Both the position numbers and the translations under genes were made by a program. Positions 33,031 through 45,737 of a stretch of 64,000 bases of DNA are shown piece by piece; the stretch's first letter is position 1, and the number at the start of each line of letters is the position of its first letter. Source of the DNA: Rhodobacter sp. NTK016B. Lineage in GTDB: Bacteria; Pseudomonadota; Alphaproteobacteria; Rhodobacterales; Rhodobacteraceae. The stretch lies in the NCBI RefSeq assembly GCF_017303295.1, contig NZ_JAFKOK010000012.1:62001-126000 (forward strand), read 5' to 3'. The notes under the pieces are model-generated. The model saw only the letters and a list, made by a program, of their open reading frames with translations. It did not search any database and was not told the DNA's origin.

Positions 33031-34292
33031 GCCCTCGCTTCGTTCAGGCGCGGCAGGAAGACGGCCAGCAGGCCCAGCACCGGCAGGAAGCTGCAGATCT
33101 TGTAGACCGTGGCGATGCTGGTTGCGTCCGCCACCAGCCCCAGCGCGGCCGCCGCGATGCCGCCGATCCCGAAGGCCATGCCGAAGAAGACCCCGGCGAT
33201 CAGACCGACGCGGCCCGGCACCAGCTCTTGCGCGAAGACGACGATCGCCGGAAAGGCCGAGGACAGGATAAAGCCGATGAACACCGTCATCACGCCAGTC
33301 CAGAACAGGTCGAGATAGGGCAGCGCCAGCGTGAAGGGCAGCACGCCCAGGATCGAGATCCAGATCACCGCCCGCGTGCCGATCCGGTCGCCGATCACGC
33401 CGCCGAAGATCACGCCCGCCGCCGCCGCCGCAAGGAACAGGAACAGCATCATCTGCGCTTCCTGCGCGCTGAGCCCGAAGCGATCGATCAGGAAGAAGGT
33501 ATAATAGGCGCTGATCGAGGCCATGTAGACGTTTTTGGTAAAGGTCAGGAAGGCCAGCACCACGATGGTAATCACCACCACGCGGCGCGGCAAACCATGT
33601 TCGCGCGCGGGAGCGGTGCGTTTCTTCTTGCGGCGATGCTCGGCCTGCCAGCGCCCGACGAGGCTGAGGATCGTCATGCCCACCAGCGCCAGCGCCGCGA
33701 ACCACGCGACCGACCCGCGGCCCAGCGGCACGACGATGAACGCGGCCAGCAGCGGCCCCGCCGCATGCCCGGCATTCCCGCCGACCTGAAACATCGACTG
33801 CGCGGTGCCGAATTTGCGCCCGGCGGCGGTGCGGGTGACGCGGCTCGCTTCGGGGTGGAACACCGCCGAGCCGATACCAATCAGCGACGCGCCGGCCAGC
33901 AGGTAGGGATAGGACGGCGCATTGGCCAAAAGCAGCAGCCCCACCATGGTCGAGCCCATGCCGACGGTCAGCGATTGCGAGAACGGGTAGCGGTCGGTCA
34001 GCGTGCCGACCAGCGGCTGCAGGACCGAGGCGGTGCCCATGAACGCGAAGGTCATCAGGCCGATCTGCGTGAAGTTCAGCGCGAATTCGTCGCGCAGCAG
34101 CGGATAGCTTGCCGACAGCACCGATTGCATCACATCGTTGATGAAGTGACACAGCGCAATCGACATCAGAACCAGATACTGCGTCTTCAGCACGGCGTCG
34201 CCCTGCAGGGGCATTTCGGCCGCGGCGGGAACGGGGCCGGGCAGGGGCCCGGACAAGGACACCGTCGCTTGCGGAATGCTGGAATCGGCCAT
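33027..34292 (-). CDS. MFS transporter, fosmidomycin-resistance (Fsr)-like
   Basis: 421 aa, 12 hydrophobic segments after a 35-residue cytoplasmic tail. HFINDVMQSVLSASYPLLRD at TM1, GTASVLQPLVGTLTDRYP at the MFS loop, and FHPEASR after TM4 are Fsr-subfamily features. Fsr proteins export fosmidomycin and other compounds; the native substrate here is unknown. It is divergent from tamA. Confidence 0.82.
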   Translation of the reverse strand: MADSSIPQATVSLSGPLPGPVPAAAEMPLQGDAVLKTQYLVLMSIALCHFINDVMQSVLSASYPLLRDEFALNFTQIGLMTFAFMGTASVLQPLVGTLTDRYPFSQSLTVGMGSTMVGLLLLANAPSYPYLLAGASLIGIGSAVFHPEASRVTRTAAGRKFGTAQSMFQVGGNAGHAAGPLLAAFIVVPLGRGSVAWFAALALVGMTILSLVGRWQAEHRRKKKRTAPAREHGLPRRVVVITIVVLAFLTFTKNVYMASISAYYTFFLIDRFGLSAQEAQMMLFLFLAAAAAGVIFGGVIGDRIGTRAVIWISILGVLPFTLALPYLDLFWTGVMTVFIGFILSSAFPAIVVFAQELVPGRVGLIAGVFFGMAFGIGGIAAAALGLVADATSIATVYKICSFLPVLGLLAVFLPRLNEARA

Positions 34293-34485
34293 GGCTGGTC
34301 CTTCACATGTGCAGGGGTGACATGATCGTGTGGTGCCGCAAGGTCAAGCTCTGGTCAATGCGCTTTCGCAAGGCACCTTTCCGCCACAGCACGAAAGCGG
34401 CGCGGGCCTGTCGTCACTCTGTTGTTGTGACATCGGGGCCTTTATGCGACATCTGCTTCAAAAGGCGGTACAAAGAGGACAGCGC

Positions 34486-36390
34486 GTGACACACGCGACG
34501 GCAGGACGGCGGATCATACCGCGCGCCGCCGGGGGCCCTGAATCCCGGCGCGAACAGGCGCTCAGACGGTTGCTCGGTCAGCCCGGACCCGGGCGCAGGC
34601 TCGCCATGGCGGCTGCCATGGCGCTGGCTTTGCCATTTGCGGGGACTCTTCCGGCCAAGGCGCTCGAAAGCATTGAGCTGAACGCACCCGGGGCCTCGGA
34701 CACGCTGATCGAGACGCTGCGCGCCAGCTCGCTTCTGCTGACCGCCGAGGGATCCGAGCGGACCGATCCGCTGGATCTGATGGCCGCCGCGCGGGCGGAA
34801 TATGGCCGTCTTATCAACCTGCTCTACGAAGATGCCTATTACGCGCCGGTGATCCATGTGCGCGTCGACGGGCGCGAGGCGGCGGATATCTCGCCGCTCA
34901 ATAATCCCGGGCGCATCGACAACATCGTCATCGACATCGCGCTGGGCCCGCAATTTACCTTCGGCGAGATCGCCATCGCGCCGCTGGCGCCCGGTACCGA
35001 ACTGCCCGCCGAATTCGCCCCCGGTCAGCCTGCCCGCAGCACCGTCGTGCGCGCCGCCCTGAGTGCGGCGATGGATGCCTGGCGCGAGCAGGGGCACGCG
35101 CTGGTGGAATCCGTGGGCCAGCAGGTCGTCGCCAATCACAATGCGCAGGCGCTCGATGTGCGCGTGTCGTTGGCGCCGGGGCCGCGGCTGAATGTCGGCA
35201 CCGTGATCCCCGAGGGGAATGAGCGGACGCGCGACCGCCGCGTCGTCGCCATCGCCGGTCTGCGCCGGGGTGAGCTTCACACGCCCGAGAGCATTGCTGA
35301 CGCCGAGACCCGGCTGCGCCAGACCGGCGCGTTTTCGTCCGTGGTGCTGGAAACCGCCGAGACGCCCAATCCCGATGGCACCGTCGATGTCACCGCCAGC
35401 GTGGAAGAAGCATTGCCGCGCCGCATCGGTTTCGGCGCCGAGCTCGACAGCGAGAACGGCGTCGGTCTGAGCGGTTTCTGGCTGCACCGTAATCTTCTGG
35501 GCGGGGCCGAGCGTTTGCGGCTCGAAGCCGAGATCGACGGCATCGCCGCGCAGGTCGGCGGTCTGGGCTTCACCCTGTCGGCGCTTTATACGCGCCCGGC
35601 CACGTTCAACCGCGACACGGATATGGAGCTGGGCCTGCACGCCGTGCGGATGAGCGAGCGCGACTACGACGCCGACGCTTACGAGGCCAGCGCCTCGCTC
35701 GTGCGGCGCTTCAGCGACACGCTTACCGTCAGCGGCGGGATCAACCTGCGTTTCGAGACCGCCGATTATTCCGGTCTGGACCGGGATTTCGGCACGCTCG
35801 GTGTGCCGGTTTCGGCCACCTATGACACCCGTGACGAGCCGTTGAACGCCACGCAGGGCTATTACCTGTGGTCCGAGGCGATGCCCTATCTGGGCTTCGC
35901 GCAAGCCGATAGCGGGCTGCGGCTGCGTTTCGACGGCCGCATCTATAACGATGTCGGAACCGACGGGCGGATCGTGCTGGCCGCGCGCGCGCAACTGGGG
36001 GCGGTTCTGGGGGCGGCCACCGACGCCACGCCGCGCGGCTATCTGTTCTATTCCGGCGGCGGCGGCACGGTGCGGGGCCTGCCCTATCAATCGCTGGGCG
36101 TGACCACCAACGGCGTCGATTCCGGCGGTCGGGGCTTTGCGGCGCTGTCGGCCGAACTGCGCGTCCGGGTGCGCGAAAGCTATTCCATCGTCGCCTTCGC
36201 GGATGCGGGCGCCGTGTCTTCCGGTGCGTTCTCGGGCGTTTACGGATGGCAGGCGGGCGGCGGCATCGGGCTGCGCTATGATACCCCCATTGGCCCGCTG
36301 CGGTTGGATGTGGCGGTGCCGATCCGCCGCAATGCCAGCGTGTCGGGCAATGATTTCCAACTCTACCTTGGCATTGGCCAGGCGTTTTAA
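34486..36390 (+). CDS. tamA: Autotransporter/translocation assembly outer-membrane protein TamA
   Basis: About 634 aa. A Sec-type hydrophobic leader (AMAAAMALALPFAGTLPAKA) leads to POTRA-like domains and a C-terminal 16-strand Omp85 barrel, with GGGTVRGLPYQSLG matching the lid-lock/VRGF loop region. With TamB it forms the inner-to-outer membrane bridge for outer-membrane protein or phospholipid traffic. Start choice: a GTG at 34486 with AGAGGA upstream; an ATG at 34444 and ATGs just before the leader (34606, 34618) are alternatives. It overlaps tamB by 1 nt. Confidence 0.9.
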   Translation: MTHATAGRRIIPRAAGGPESRREQALRRLLGQPGPGRRLAMAAAMALALPFAGTLPAKALESIELNAPGASDTLIETLRASSLLLTAEGSERTDPLDLMAAARAEYGRLINLLYEDAYYAPVIHVRVDGREAADISPLNNPGRIDNIVIDIALGPQFTFGEIAIAPLAPGTELPAEFAPGQPARSTVVRAALSAAMDAWREQGHALVESVGQQVVANHNAQALDVRVSLAPGPRLNVGTVIPEGNERTRDRRVVAIAGLRRGELHTPESIADAETRLRQTGAFSSVVLETAETPNPDGTVDVTASVEEALPRRIGFGAELDSENGVGLSGFWLHRNLLGGAERLRLEAEIDGIAAQVGGLGFTLSALYTRPATFNRDTDMELGLHAVRMSERDYDADAYEASASLVRRFSDTLTVSGGINLRFETADYSGLDRDFGTLGVPVSATYDTRDEPLNATQGYYLWSEAMPYLGFAQADSGLRLRFDGRIYNDVGTDGRIVLAARAQLGAVLGAATDATPRGYLFYSGGGGTVRGLPYQSLGVTTNGVDSGGRGFAALSAELRVRVRESYSIVAFADAGAVSSGAFSGVYGWQAGGGIGLRYDTPIGPLRLDVAVPIRRNASVSGNDFQLYLGIGQAF

Positions 36391-39300
36391 TGACCCGAAA
36401 ACCACTCTCTGAAACGGGCGGACCGGCACCGAGGCCGCGCCGTCCCCGCTGGCGCTGGCTGGCGATGATCCTGACCCTGCTGACGCTGGCCGCGACCCCG
36501 GTCCTGCCGCAGAACGAAGACGAGGATGTCGGCATCCTTGCCGGAATGCTGCAAGACATGCTGTCGGATGCCGGGCGCGACGTGCGCATCCGGGGCTTCG
36601 AGGGCGCGCTGTCCTCGCGCGCCACCGTGTCCGAAATCTCGATTTCCGACGATCAGGGCGTCTGGCTGACGCTGATCGATGTCGTGATCGACTGGAACCG
36701 AAGCGCCTTGTTCGACCGCCGCGTGCAGGTCAACGAACTCAGCGCCGGGCGGATCGAACTGGCGCGGCTGCCGGTCACGAACGCGGCGGATACGCCCGCG
36801 ATGCCCAGCCGCACGGCGCGTCCCGATTTCGCCCTGCCCGAGCTGCCCGTGTCGGTGAATATCGGTGAAGTCCGGGCCGATGTCGTCGCGCTGGGCGCCT
36901 CGATTCTGGGCGAAGCGGCGGAGTTCACCCTGACCGGCAGCGCCCAGCTTCAGGGCGGACAAGGCGAAGCCAGTTTCGATGCGCATCGGACCGACGGGGC
37001 GGGCGGGCAATTCGTCTTTTCCGGCAATTTCGACAACGAAACGCGCGAGCTGCGGCTCAATCTCGATCTGAGCGAAGGCGAGGGCGGGCTGGTCACGACG
37101 ATGCTCAACATCCCCGGCAAGCCCGCTCTGGGCCTGTCTATCTCGGGGCAGGGGCCGATCAGCACCTTCGAGGCCGATATCGCCCTGTCGACCGATGGCA
37201 CCGAGCGCGTCAGCGGCAGTTTTTCGTTCATCGATGAATCGCCCGATACCAGCCTGCTGACCGGCGGCGGTTTCAGCCTTGATATCGCCGGTGATCTGCG
37301 CCCGCTGCTGGCCGCCGATCTGCATCCGTTCTTCGGCGATCAGGCCAGCCTGCGCGCCACGGGACAGCGCGACGAAGACGGCGAAATCACGCTGCCCGAA
37401 CTGAGTATTTCGACCGGCGCAATGCAAGTCGATGGCAGCGCGGCGATCAGCCCGCAGGGCCTGCCGCGCCGCGTGCAGCTTGTGGCCGGGATCATGCGCG
37501 ATGACGGCGAGCCAACGGTTCTGCCGGGCAGCGGCGGTGCGGCGATGCTGCAAAGCGCCACGCTGCATATCGGCTTTGACGAGGATGTCTCGCGCGACTG
37601 GTCGCTCAGCGCCGAGGTGGACACGCTGGATCTGACGCAGGCGACGCTTGGTTCGACCACGCTGTCGGGACGCGGACGTCTGGGCACCAGCGTCGTGGGC
37701 GACGGCTCGCCCCTATTCGAGGGCGTGTTCGAATTTGCTGCGCAGGACATCGAGGCCCGCGATCCGGACGTGCAGCGCGCGCTCGGGGATCAGTTTCTGG
37801 GCCTCATCAGCCTGAGCCTGACCTCGGCGGGCGATCCGCTGGAACTGACCGGCCTGACCTTCGAAGGCGATACCGTCTCGCTGACAGCTTACGGCTCGCT
37901 CGAAGGGCTTAATTTCACCGGCTTCACCGAACTCGAAGCGCCCGACCTGTCGGTTTTCTCGGGCCTCGCGCAGCGGCCCGTGGGCGGCCATGCACTGGCC
38001 ACCATCGACGGGTCGGTCAACGCGCTGACCGGGGCGTTCGATCTCGGGGCCGAGCTGACCACCACCGATCTGTCGGTGGGTATCGCCGAGGCCGACGCGC
38101 TGCTGGCCGGACAGGCCGGGATCCAGCTGTCGATCCGCCGCGATACTGAAGGCACGACTTTACGCAATCTCGATCTGCGGGCGGGCACGCTGCAACTGAA
38201 TGCTGAAGGCTCGCTGGAACCCAGCGCCGCCGATATCGCTGCGCGTCTGGTGGCCAGCGACCTGTCGCGGCTTGGTCCGGGCTATGGCGGACAGGCGCGG
38301 CTCGATGCGACGCTGACCACAACCGAGGTGGCGACGCGGCTGCAGCTTGACGGGTCGGTCATCGACCTTGCGCTGGCCGATCTGCCAGCGGCGCAGATCG
38401 TCGGCGGCATCTTCACCGGCTCGAACAACCTGCGGGCGGATCTGTCGCTGGTCGATGGTGTTACCGAGGTCAGCGAACTGACGCTGACCGGCCCCCGTCT
38501 GGATCTCGAAGCCGAGGGCAGCTATTCCGCCGAGCGTCCGGACCTGACGCTGCGGCTCAACCGGCTTGATGTCGCGGCTTTGCGGCCGGGCGGGCGTGGG
38601 CAGATCTCGGGCCGGGCCGAGATGAATGGCGAGGACGGCACGACCCGTTTCGGCCTGTTCATCGACGGGCAGGGACCGATCGTGACCGGCATCGATCCGG
38701 TCGATGCGCTGGTCGGCACCGGGCTGCATCTGGAAGCGCGCGCCACCGCCACGCCCGACGGCGCGCTGACTATCGACACCGCGCGGCTCGATGCGGATGG
38801 CGTGCGGGCGTCGATCACCGGGGCGCAGCAATCCACGGGCGAGGCGCGCTTCGCCATCGAGGCGGCTTTGCAGAATATCGGGCGACTGGCGCCGGGTCTT
38901 GCGGGCAATCTGACGCTGGCGGGCGATGTCGCGCGCGCGGCGGGCGATACGGGCTACCGCGTGGATCTGCGCGCGTCCGGCCCGCAAGGCATGACCGCCA
39001 CGGCGCGCGGGCGGGTGAACGAGGATTTCACCATGGCCGTGCAGCTTGACGGTCAGGTACAAAGCCAGCTTCTGAACGCGATGCTGGAACCCGCCAGCGT
39101 CTCTGGTCTTATCCGTTTCAACGGCTCGATCAACGGCGCGCCGGGGATCGACGCGTTGCGCATGAATGTGTCACTCAGCAACGGGCGCTACGCATTGCCC
39201 GCCGCTGGCATCGCCTTTGCCGATGTCTCGGCTCAGGCGCAACTCGACGGGCTGGCCGCGCAGGTTCAGCTTGAGGGCCGCTCGTTGTCGGGCGGCAGCG

Positions 39301-40322
39301 GGACGGTCAGCGGGCGCATCCGGCTTGATCAGGGGGCGGATGCCGATCTGAGCGTGCAGGTGCGCAATCTTGTCGTGCAGCAGGCCAACCTGTTCGATGC
39401 GCGGGTGTCGGGGACCGTCCGGCTTGTGGGCCAGATCGGCCGCAACGCGCTGGTATCGGGCGACGTGACGCTGGACGAGGCCGAGATCCGCATCCCCAAC
39501 TCGCCGCTTGGCCGCGCGGGCTTCGGGCTGCAGAATCTCAGCCATGTGGGCGAAGACGCGGCCAGCCTGCGCACGCGGGTCAATGCGGGGATCGCCACAG
39601 GCACACGCGTAGGCTCGGCGCCGGTGCCGCTGCGGCTGGATCTGCGGATCAACGCGCCCAGCGGTGTGTTCGTGCGCGGGCGGGGGCTGGATGCCGAATT
39701 GGCCGGGACGCTCCGGCTTGGCGGGACGACCCGCGCCGTGGTGCCTGCGGGCGATTTCACGCTGGTGCGCGGGCGTCTGGACCTGCTGGGCAATCGCTTC
39801 ACGCTGACCGATGGTTCGGCCAGCATGATCGGCAGCTTCATGCCCTTCATCACGCTGATCGCCACGACCGAAAGCGAAGGGGTCGTGACCTCGATCACCG
39901 TGACCGGGCAGGCGAACAGCCCCGAGATCGAATTCTCTTCCGTGCCCGATTTGCCCGATGACGAGATCCTCGCCCGCCTGATCTTCGGGCGCGCGCTGAC
40001 CTCGCTCAGCCCGTTTCAGGCGGCGCAGCTGGCGCTGTCGGTGGCGACGCTGACCGGGCGGGCGGACAATTCGATCATCAGCCGCACGCGGGAATCCCTG
40101 GGCCTCGACGATCTCGACTTCACCGTCAATGACGAGGGCACGACCGAACTGCGCGCCGGTCGGCGCATCAGCGATCAGCTCTATACGGACGTAACGGTCG
40201 ATGCGACGGGCGAAAGCGAAGTGTCGATCAATCTGGATCTGACCGACAGCATCACGCTGCGCGGCAGCGCCGACAGCGAAGGCGGCTCGTCGGTCGGCAT
40301 TTTCTTCGAGCGGGATTACTAA
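36390..40322 (+). CDS. tamB: Translocation/assembly module protein TamB
   Basis: 1310 aa, a normal TamB length. One N-terminal membrane anchor (WLAMILTLLTLAATPVLP, about 23-40) precedes a very long beta-helical AsmA/TamB-type body, and the conserved C-terminal DUF490 domain contains ISRTRESLGLDDL and TDSITLRGSADSEG. It spans the periplasm and docks on TamA. The ATG overlaps the tamA stop (TAATG), so the pair is co-translated. Confidence 0.95.
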   Translation: MTRKPLSETGGPAPRPRRPRWRWLAMILTLLTLAATPVLPQNEDEDVGILAGMLQDMLSDAGRDVRIRGFEGALSSRATVSEISISDDQGVWLTLIDVVIDWNRSALFDRRVQVNELSAGRIELARLPVTNAADTPAMPSRTARPDFALPELPVSVNIGEVRADVVALGASILGEAAEFTLTGSAQLQGGQGEASFDAHRTDGAGGQFVFSGNFDNETRELRLNLDLSEGEGGLVTTMLNIPGKPALGLSISGQGPISTFEADIALSTDGTERVSGSFSFIDESPDTSLLTGGGFSLDIAGDLRPLLAADLHPFFGDQASLRATGQRDEDGEITLPELSISTGAMQVDGSAAISPQGLPRRVQLVAGIMRDDGEPTVLPGSGGAAMLQSATLHIGFDEDVSRDWSLSAEVDTLDLTQATLGSTTLSGRGRLGTSVVGDGSPLFEGVFEFAAQDIEARDPDVQRALGDQFLGLISLSLTSAGDPLELTGLTFEGDTVSLTAYGSLEGLNFTGFTELEAPDLSVFSGLAQRPVGGHALATIDGSVNALTGAFDLGAELTTTDLSVGIAEADALLAGQAGIQLSIRRDTEGTTLRNLDLRAGTLQLNAEGSLEPSAADIAARLVASDLSRLGPGYGGQARLDATLTTTEVATRLQLDGSVIDLALADLPAAQIVGGIFTGSNNLRADLSLVDGVTEVSELTLTGPRLDLEAEGSYSAERPDLTLRLNRLDVAALRPGGRGQISGRAEMNGEDGTTRFGLFIDGQGPIVTGIDPVDALVGTGLHLEARATATPDGALTIDTARLDADGVRASITGAQQSTGEARFAIEAALQNIGRLAPGLAGNLTLAGDVARAAGDTGYRVDLRASGPQGMTATARGRVNEDFTMAVQLDGQVQSQLLNAMLEPASVSGLIRFNGSINGAPGIDALRMNVSLSNGRYALPAAGIAFADVSAQAQLDGLAAQVQLEGRSLSGGSGTVSGRIRLDQGADADLSVQVRNLVVQQANLFDARVSGTVRLVGQIGRNALVSGDVTLDEAEIRIPNSPLGRAGFGLQNLSHVGEDAASLRTRVNAGIATGTRVGSAPVPLRLDLRINAPSGVFVRGRGLDAELAGTLRLGGTTRAVVPAGDFTLVRGRLDLLGNRFTLTDGSASMIGSFMPFITLIATTESEGVVTSITVTGQANSPEIEFSSVPDLPDDEILARLIFGRALTSLSPFQAAQLALSVATLTGRADNSIISRTRESLGLDDLDFTVNDEGTTELRAGRRISDQLYTDVTVDATGESEVSINLDLTDSITLRGSADSEGGSSVGIFFERDY

Positions 40323-40328
40323 AGGCCA

Positions 40329-40349
40329 CGCCCCGGTCGCACCGGGGCG
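40329..40349. terminator. Hairpin between convergent tamB and GST genes
   Basis: CGCCCCGGT-CGC-ACCGGGGCG, a perfect 9-bp stem 6 bp after the tamB stop. It has no T-tract, so it is a terminator or stability hairpin acting on one or both strands. A direct repeat GGGGGCTCAGT follows at about 40356-40376, reaching the GST stop codon. Confidence 0.55.
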
Positions 40350-40373
40350 GGCCGTTGGGGGCTCAGTGGGGGC

Positions 40374-40976
40374 TCAGTTCTTGGACATCGTCGCCTTGAA
40401 GGCCGGGCGCGCGGTCACGCGTTCGAAATACTCGACCAGCGTGGGCTCGGTGACCTCGAATTTCGCCGATTTCGCCCAGAGCAGGCAATGGCCCAGCACG
40501 ATATCGGCTATGGTGAAGTTTTCGCCCATCAGATAGGGGCCATCGCCCATCCGCCGCGCCATGCTGCTCTGGTTGCGCGAGAATTCCCAGCGCAGCGATT
40601 CCTTCACCTCGGGCACGCGCTTGTCTTCGGGCAGGATGAAGCTGTGCCGCGCGGCGGTCCACAGCACCGAGTCGAATTCATCGAGCGCGCAATGCAGCAG
40701 CATGTCCTGCCGCGCGCGGGCCAGCGTGCCGGCGCGGGCGGTGAACTGATCATGGGCATCGGCGAGATAGTTCAGGATCGCCGTGGAATCGGTGATCGGC
40801 TCGCCCTCAACCAGCAGAACGGGCACCTTGCCGCGCGGGTAATGGCGCACCACGTCGTCGCTATGCGGCTTCACGCCGAGATGCTCATACGGCACACCCA
40901 GCTCTTCCAGCATCCAGACCGCACGGGCGGCCCGGGTCGATGCAGCGCCGATCAGGGTGTAATTCGGGGTGGACAT
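40374..40976 (-). CDS. Glutathione S-transferase family protein
   Basis: 200 aa. An N-terminal thioredoxin-like domain (STRAARAVWMLEELGVPYE; RGKVPVLLVEG with cis-Pro; DSTAILNYL for gamma-Glu binding) precedes the helical C-terminal domain with the N-capping stretch FTIADIVLGHCLLWA. Substrate unknown. AAGGAGGAG precedes the ATG. Monocistronic, downstream of holA on the same strand. Confidence 0.88.
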   Translation of the reverse strand: MSTPNYTLIGAASTRAARAVWMLEELGVPYEHLGVKPHSDDVVRHYPRGKVPVLLVEGEPITDSTAILNYLADAHDQFTARAGTLARARQDMLLHCALDEFDSVLWTAARHSFILPEDKRVPEVKESLRWEFSRNQSSMARRMGDGPYLMGENFTIADIVLGHCLLWAKSAKFEVTEPTLVEYFERVTARPAFKATMSKN

Positions 40977-41050
40977 GCGCGCTCCTCCTTGGCAGTCGGG
41001 CGGCATCAAGCCATGCGCGGGGCGCACAGGCAACCCCGCCGCTGCGTCAT

Positions 41051-42076
41051 TCAGCGGCGTCCGGCCAGCCGGCAGAGCCGGACCAATGCGCGTTCGGCAA
41101 GCGCGCGCGTCGGTGCGCGGGTCGACGAGCGCAGCACCAGATCGGTTTCCGTCAGCCCGCGCAGGGCCTCTTCCACGCGGGGCAGGGACCACATCTTGGC
41201 CTGCCGGAGCAGCTTGTCGCGGCGCGGGCCGAAAACCGGGGGGCGCAGCGTGCCGATGGCCTGACTGGGCCCGCCCGGCGCGCTGACCAGCGCATGCAGC
41301 ACCCGGAAGTGACGCGCGGCGCCGATGAACACCGCGACCGGCTGCACGCCCTGCGCCGATAGCCGCGACAGGACCGGCGCCAGTTCGCCCACCCGTCCCT
41401 CGGCCACCACGTCGAGCACATCGTCGATATCGGCCTCGTTCGATTGCGGGGCCAGCAGGGCGACTTCCGCCGGGCTGAGCGGCGTGTCGTCGTTGAGCTT
41501 GTAGAGCGAGATCCGCGTCAGCGTCTGGCGGAAATCGCCGGGTTCCAGCATCTGGCCCAAAGCCAGCAGGTCGCGCATCGTCTCGTCGGGGATCTGCGTC
41601 AGCCCGGCCTCGCGCAGCATGGCCTCGATCTCGGCCCGGCCGGGCGGATCGTCATAGACGGCAAGACACAGCGCGCGCTTGTCGCCTTCGAACAGCTTGC
41701 GCAGCTTCGAGCCGGGGGTGAGCTGCCCGGCGGTGGCGACGATCATCGCATCGCCCTCGGCCCATTCGGCAAGCGCGGATTTCAGGGCGTTGACGGCGTG
41801 GTCATTGGCTTCGTCGATGACCAGCGCGCGGGGGCCGGGAAAAAAGCCCTGCGCCTTGATCGCGTCGACCGCGCCCGAACCGTCCTTGCGCAGGTCGCTG
41901 CCGGTCAGACGGGTAAGGCGCATTTCGCTGTCGCCGTTGGGGCCGACATGCGCGGCGACGACCTTGGCGCGGCGCTCGGCCACCCGCATCGCATCGGCAC
42001 CATAGATCAGAAGCCCCGGCACGCGCGGATCGGGACGGCTGAGAAACCCGGTCGCATCGCGGGGAGAAAGCTTCAT
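41051..42076 (-). CDS. holA: DNA polymerase III delta subunit
   Basis: 341 aa clamp-loader subunit that opens the beta clamp. The N-terminal LLIYGADAMRVAERRAKVVA is a degenerate AAA+ P-loop region, with ALVIDEAND in place of Walker B; the collar domain follows. The order leuS-lptE-holA is standard in proteobacteria. The ATG overlaps the lptE stop (ATGA). Confidence 0.93.
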   Translation of the reverse strand: MKLSPRDATGFLSRPDPRVPGLLIYGADAMRVAERRAKVVAAHVGPNGDSEMRLTRLTGSDLRKDGSGAVDAIKAQGFFPGPRALVIDEANDHAVNALKSALAEWAEGDAMIVATAGQLTPGSKLRKLFEGDKRALCLAVYDDPPGRAEIEAMLREAGLTQIPDETMRDLLALGQMLEPGDFRQTLTRISLYKLNDDTPLSPAEVALLAPQSNEADIDDVLDVVAEGRVGELAPVLSRLSAQGVQPVAVFIGAARHFRVLHALVSAPGGPSQAIGTLRPPVFGPRRDKLLRQAKMWSLPRVEEALRGLTETDLVLRSSTRAPTRALAERALVRLCRLAGRR

Positions 42077-42568
42077 TCCGCGGTAAGGCCCGGCTCGGTG
42101 TAAAGGCGCGTGACGACCGAATCGGCCAGCATCCGCATCAGGCGCGACTCGGCATCCTCGGCAGCGGTGAAGCTGGCAAGCTGGGTGCCGGTGGTCGAAT
42201 AGGCGGTGTTGCCCGCGACCTCGCCCTGCGCGACGGTCTGGCCGGACGCGGTGTCCGTCAGGGTAAAGGCAGCGGTGCCGAAGATCTGCACGCGTGTCGC
42301 GCCGAAATCCTGCACGTCACCGCCGCCGACTTCCTCGGTTTCGATCGTGTAGGCGAGCGCATAGCGCGGCGCCGTGGGCGGGCCGAGGATCTCTTCGACC
42401 GCGCGCAGGAACTGAAAGTCCGAGCGGGAGACCGGATCATCGACACGCACAGCGTTGCGCAACGCCGTGCCCGCGCCGCCCGGCCCATAAACCGGCGTAA
42501 AGCCGCAGCCCGCCAGCGCAAGCGCCCCGGCAAGCCCGAGGAAACCCCGTCTGTTCAATGTTCTGGTC

Positions 42569-42582
<14 letters not shown>
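42073..42582 (-). CDS. lptE: LPS-assembly lipoprotein LptE
   Basis: 169 aa. The lipobox LALAGC puts the lipidated cysteine at 26, followed by GFTPVYG, the LptE hallmark. It forms the plug inside LptD for lipopolysaccharide insertion at the outer membrane. The ATG at 42582 lies inside the end of leuS (14-nt overlap); a TTG at 42558 nearer the leader is an alternative start. Confidence 0.9.
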
Positions 42583-45124
<2,542 letters not shown>

Positions 45125-45164
45125 GCGGATTCCTGCGAAGTGTAAGGGCCGGACGAATGAAAAG

Positions 45165-45183
45165 GCCGGGCGAAACGCCCGGC
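45165..45183 (-). terminator. Terminator of the DUF3576 gene
   Basis: GCCGGGCG-AAA-CGCCCGGC on the + strand; read on the minus strand, an 8-bp stem with a TTT loop followed by CTTTTCATT. It lies between the DUF3576 gene and leuS, so leuS needs its own promoter or read-through. Confidence 0.8.
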
Positions 45184-45245
45184 GGTGTCTTACTCTCGAA
45201 CGCGCAGGGATTCCAGCACGGGAATATCCCTGACGCGATTCGGGC

Positions 45246-45737
45246 TCAGAGCCCCAGCTCGCGGATGCGGATCTGGCGGGCGCGGGTGAGGATGGCGTTC
45301 TCTACCGCGCGCACGGTTTCGGCGCTGGCCGGGCCGTTGCGGGTGATCAGCGCCACGTTGAGCGAGCGCGCATCGAGCGCGGCATCCGTCACCGCGATAG
45401 TCGCGCGGTAGGGGCGCCCGCCGCCCGGCGGCGTGCCGTAGCCCGTGGTGATCACGCCCGAGAACGGATCCACCTGTTCGACCGGCAGGAAGTCGAGCAC
45501 TTCCAGCGAGGCGGTCCAGATATAGCGGTTCACCGTCAGAACGGTCGACGGATCCTCGCGCCCCGAGAACAGGTCCCAGATCGAGTCGGTGGACCCGGTT
45601 TCCTCGACGCGCTGCTGAAGCGCCTCGTCGCGGGCGGCATCGCCGCCACCGCGGAAGAAGCTGCCTCCGCCGCATCCCGCAAGCGCGAGAGAGATAACGA
45701 GGGCCGCAATGACCTGCATCGCCGGTTTCGTGCTCAT
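45246..45737 (-). CDS. DUF3576 lipoprotein
   Basis: 163 aa. A signal peptide with lipobox LALAGC (lipidated Cys22) and a Gly-rich linker come before the DUF3576 domain ([32 protein letters not shown]). These lipoproteins are conserved in alphaproteobacteria next to leuS/lptE, of unknown function; an outer-membrane role is plausible. Confidence 0.88.
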   Translation of the reverse strand: MSTKPAMQVIAALVISLALAGCGGGSFFRGGGDAARDEALQQRVEETGSTDSIWDLFSGREDPSTVLTVNRYIWTASLEVLDFLPVEQVDPFSGVITTGYGTPPGGGRPYRATIAVTDAALDARSLNVALITRNGPASAETVRAVENAILTRARQIRIRELGL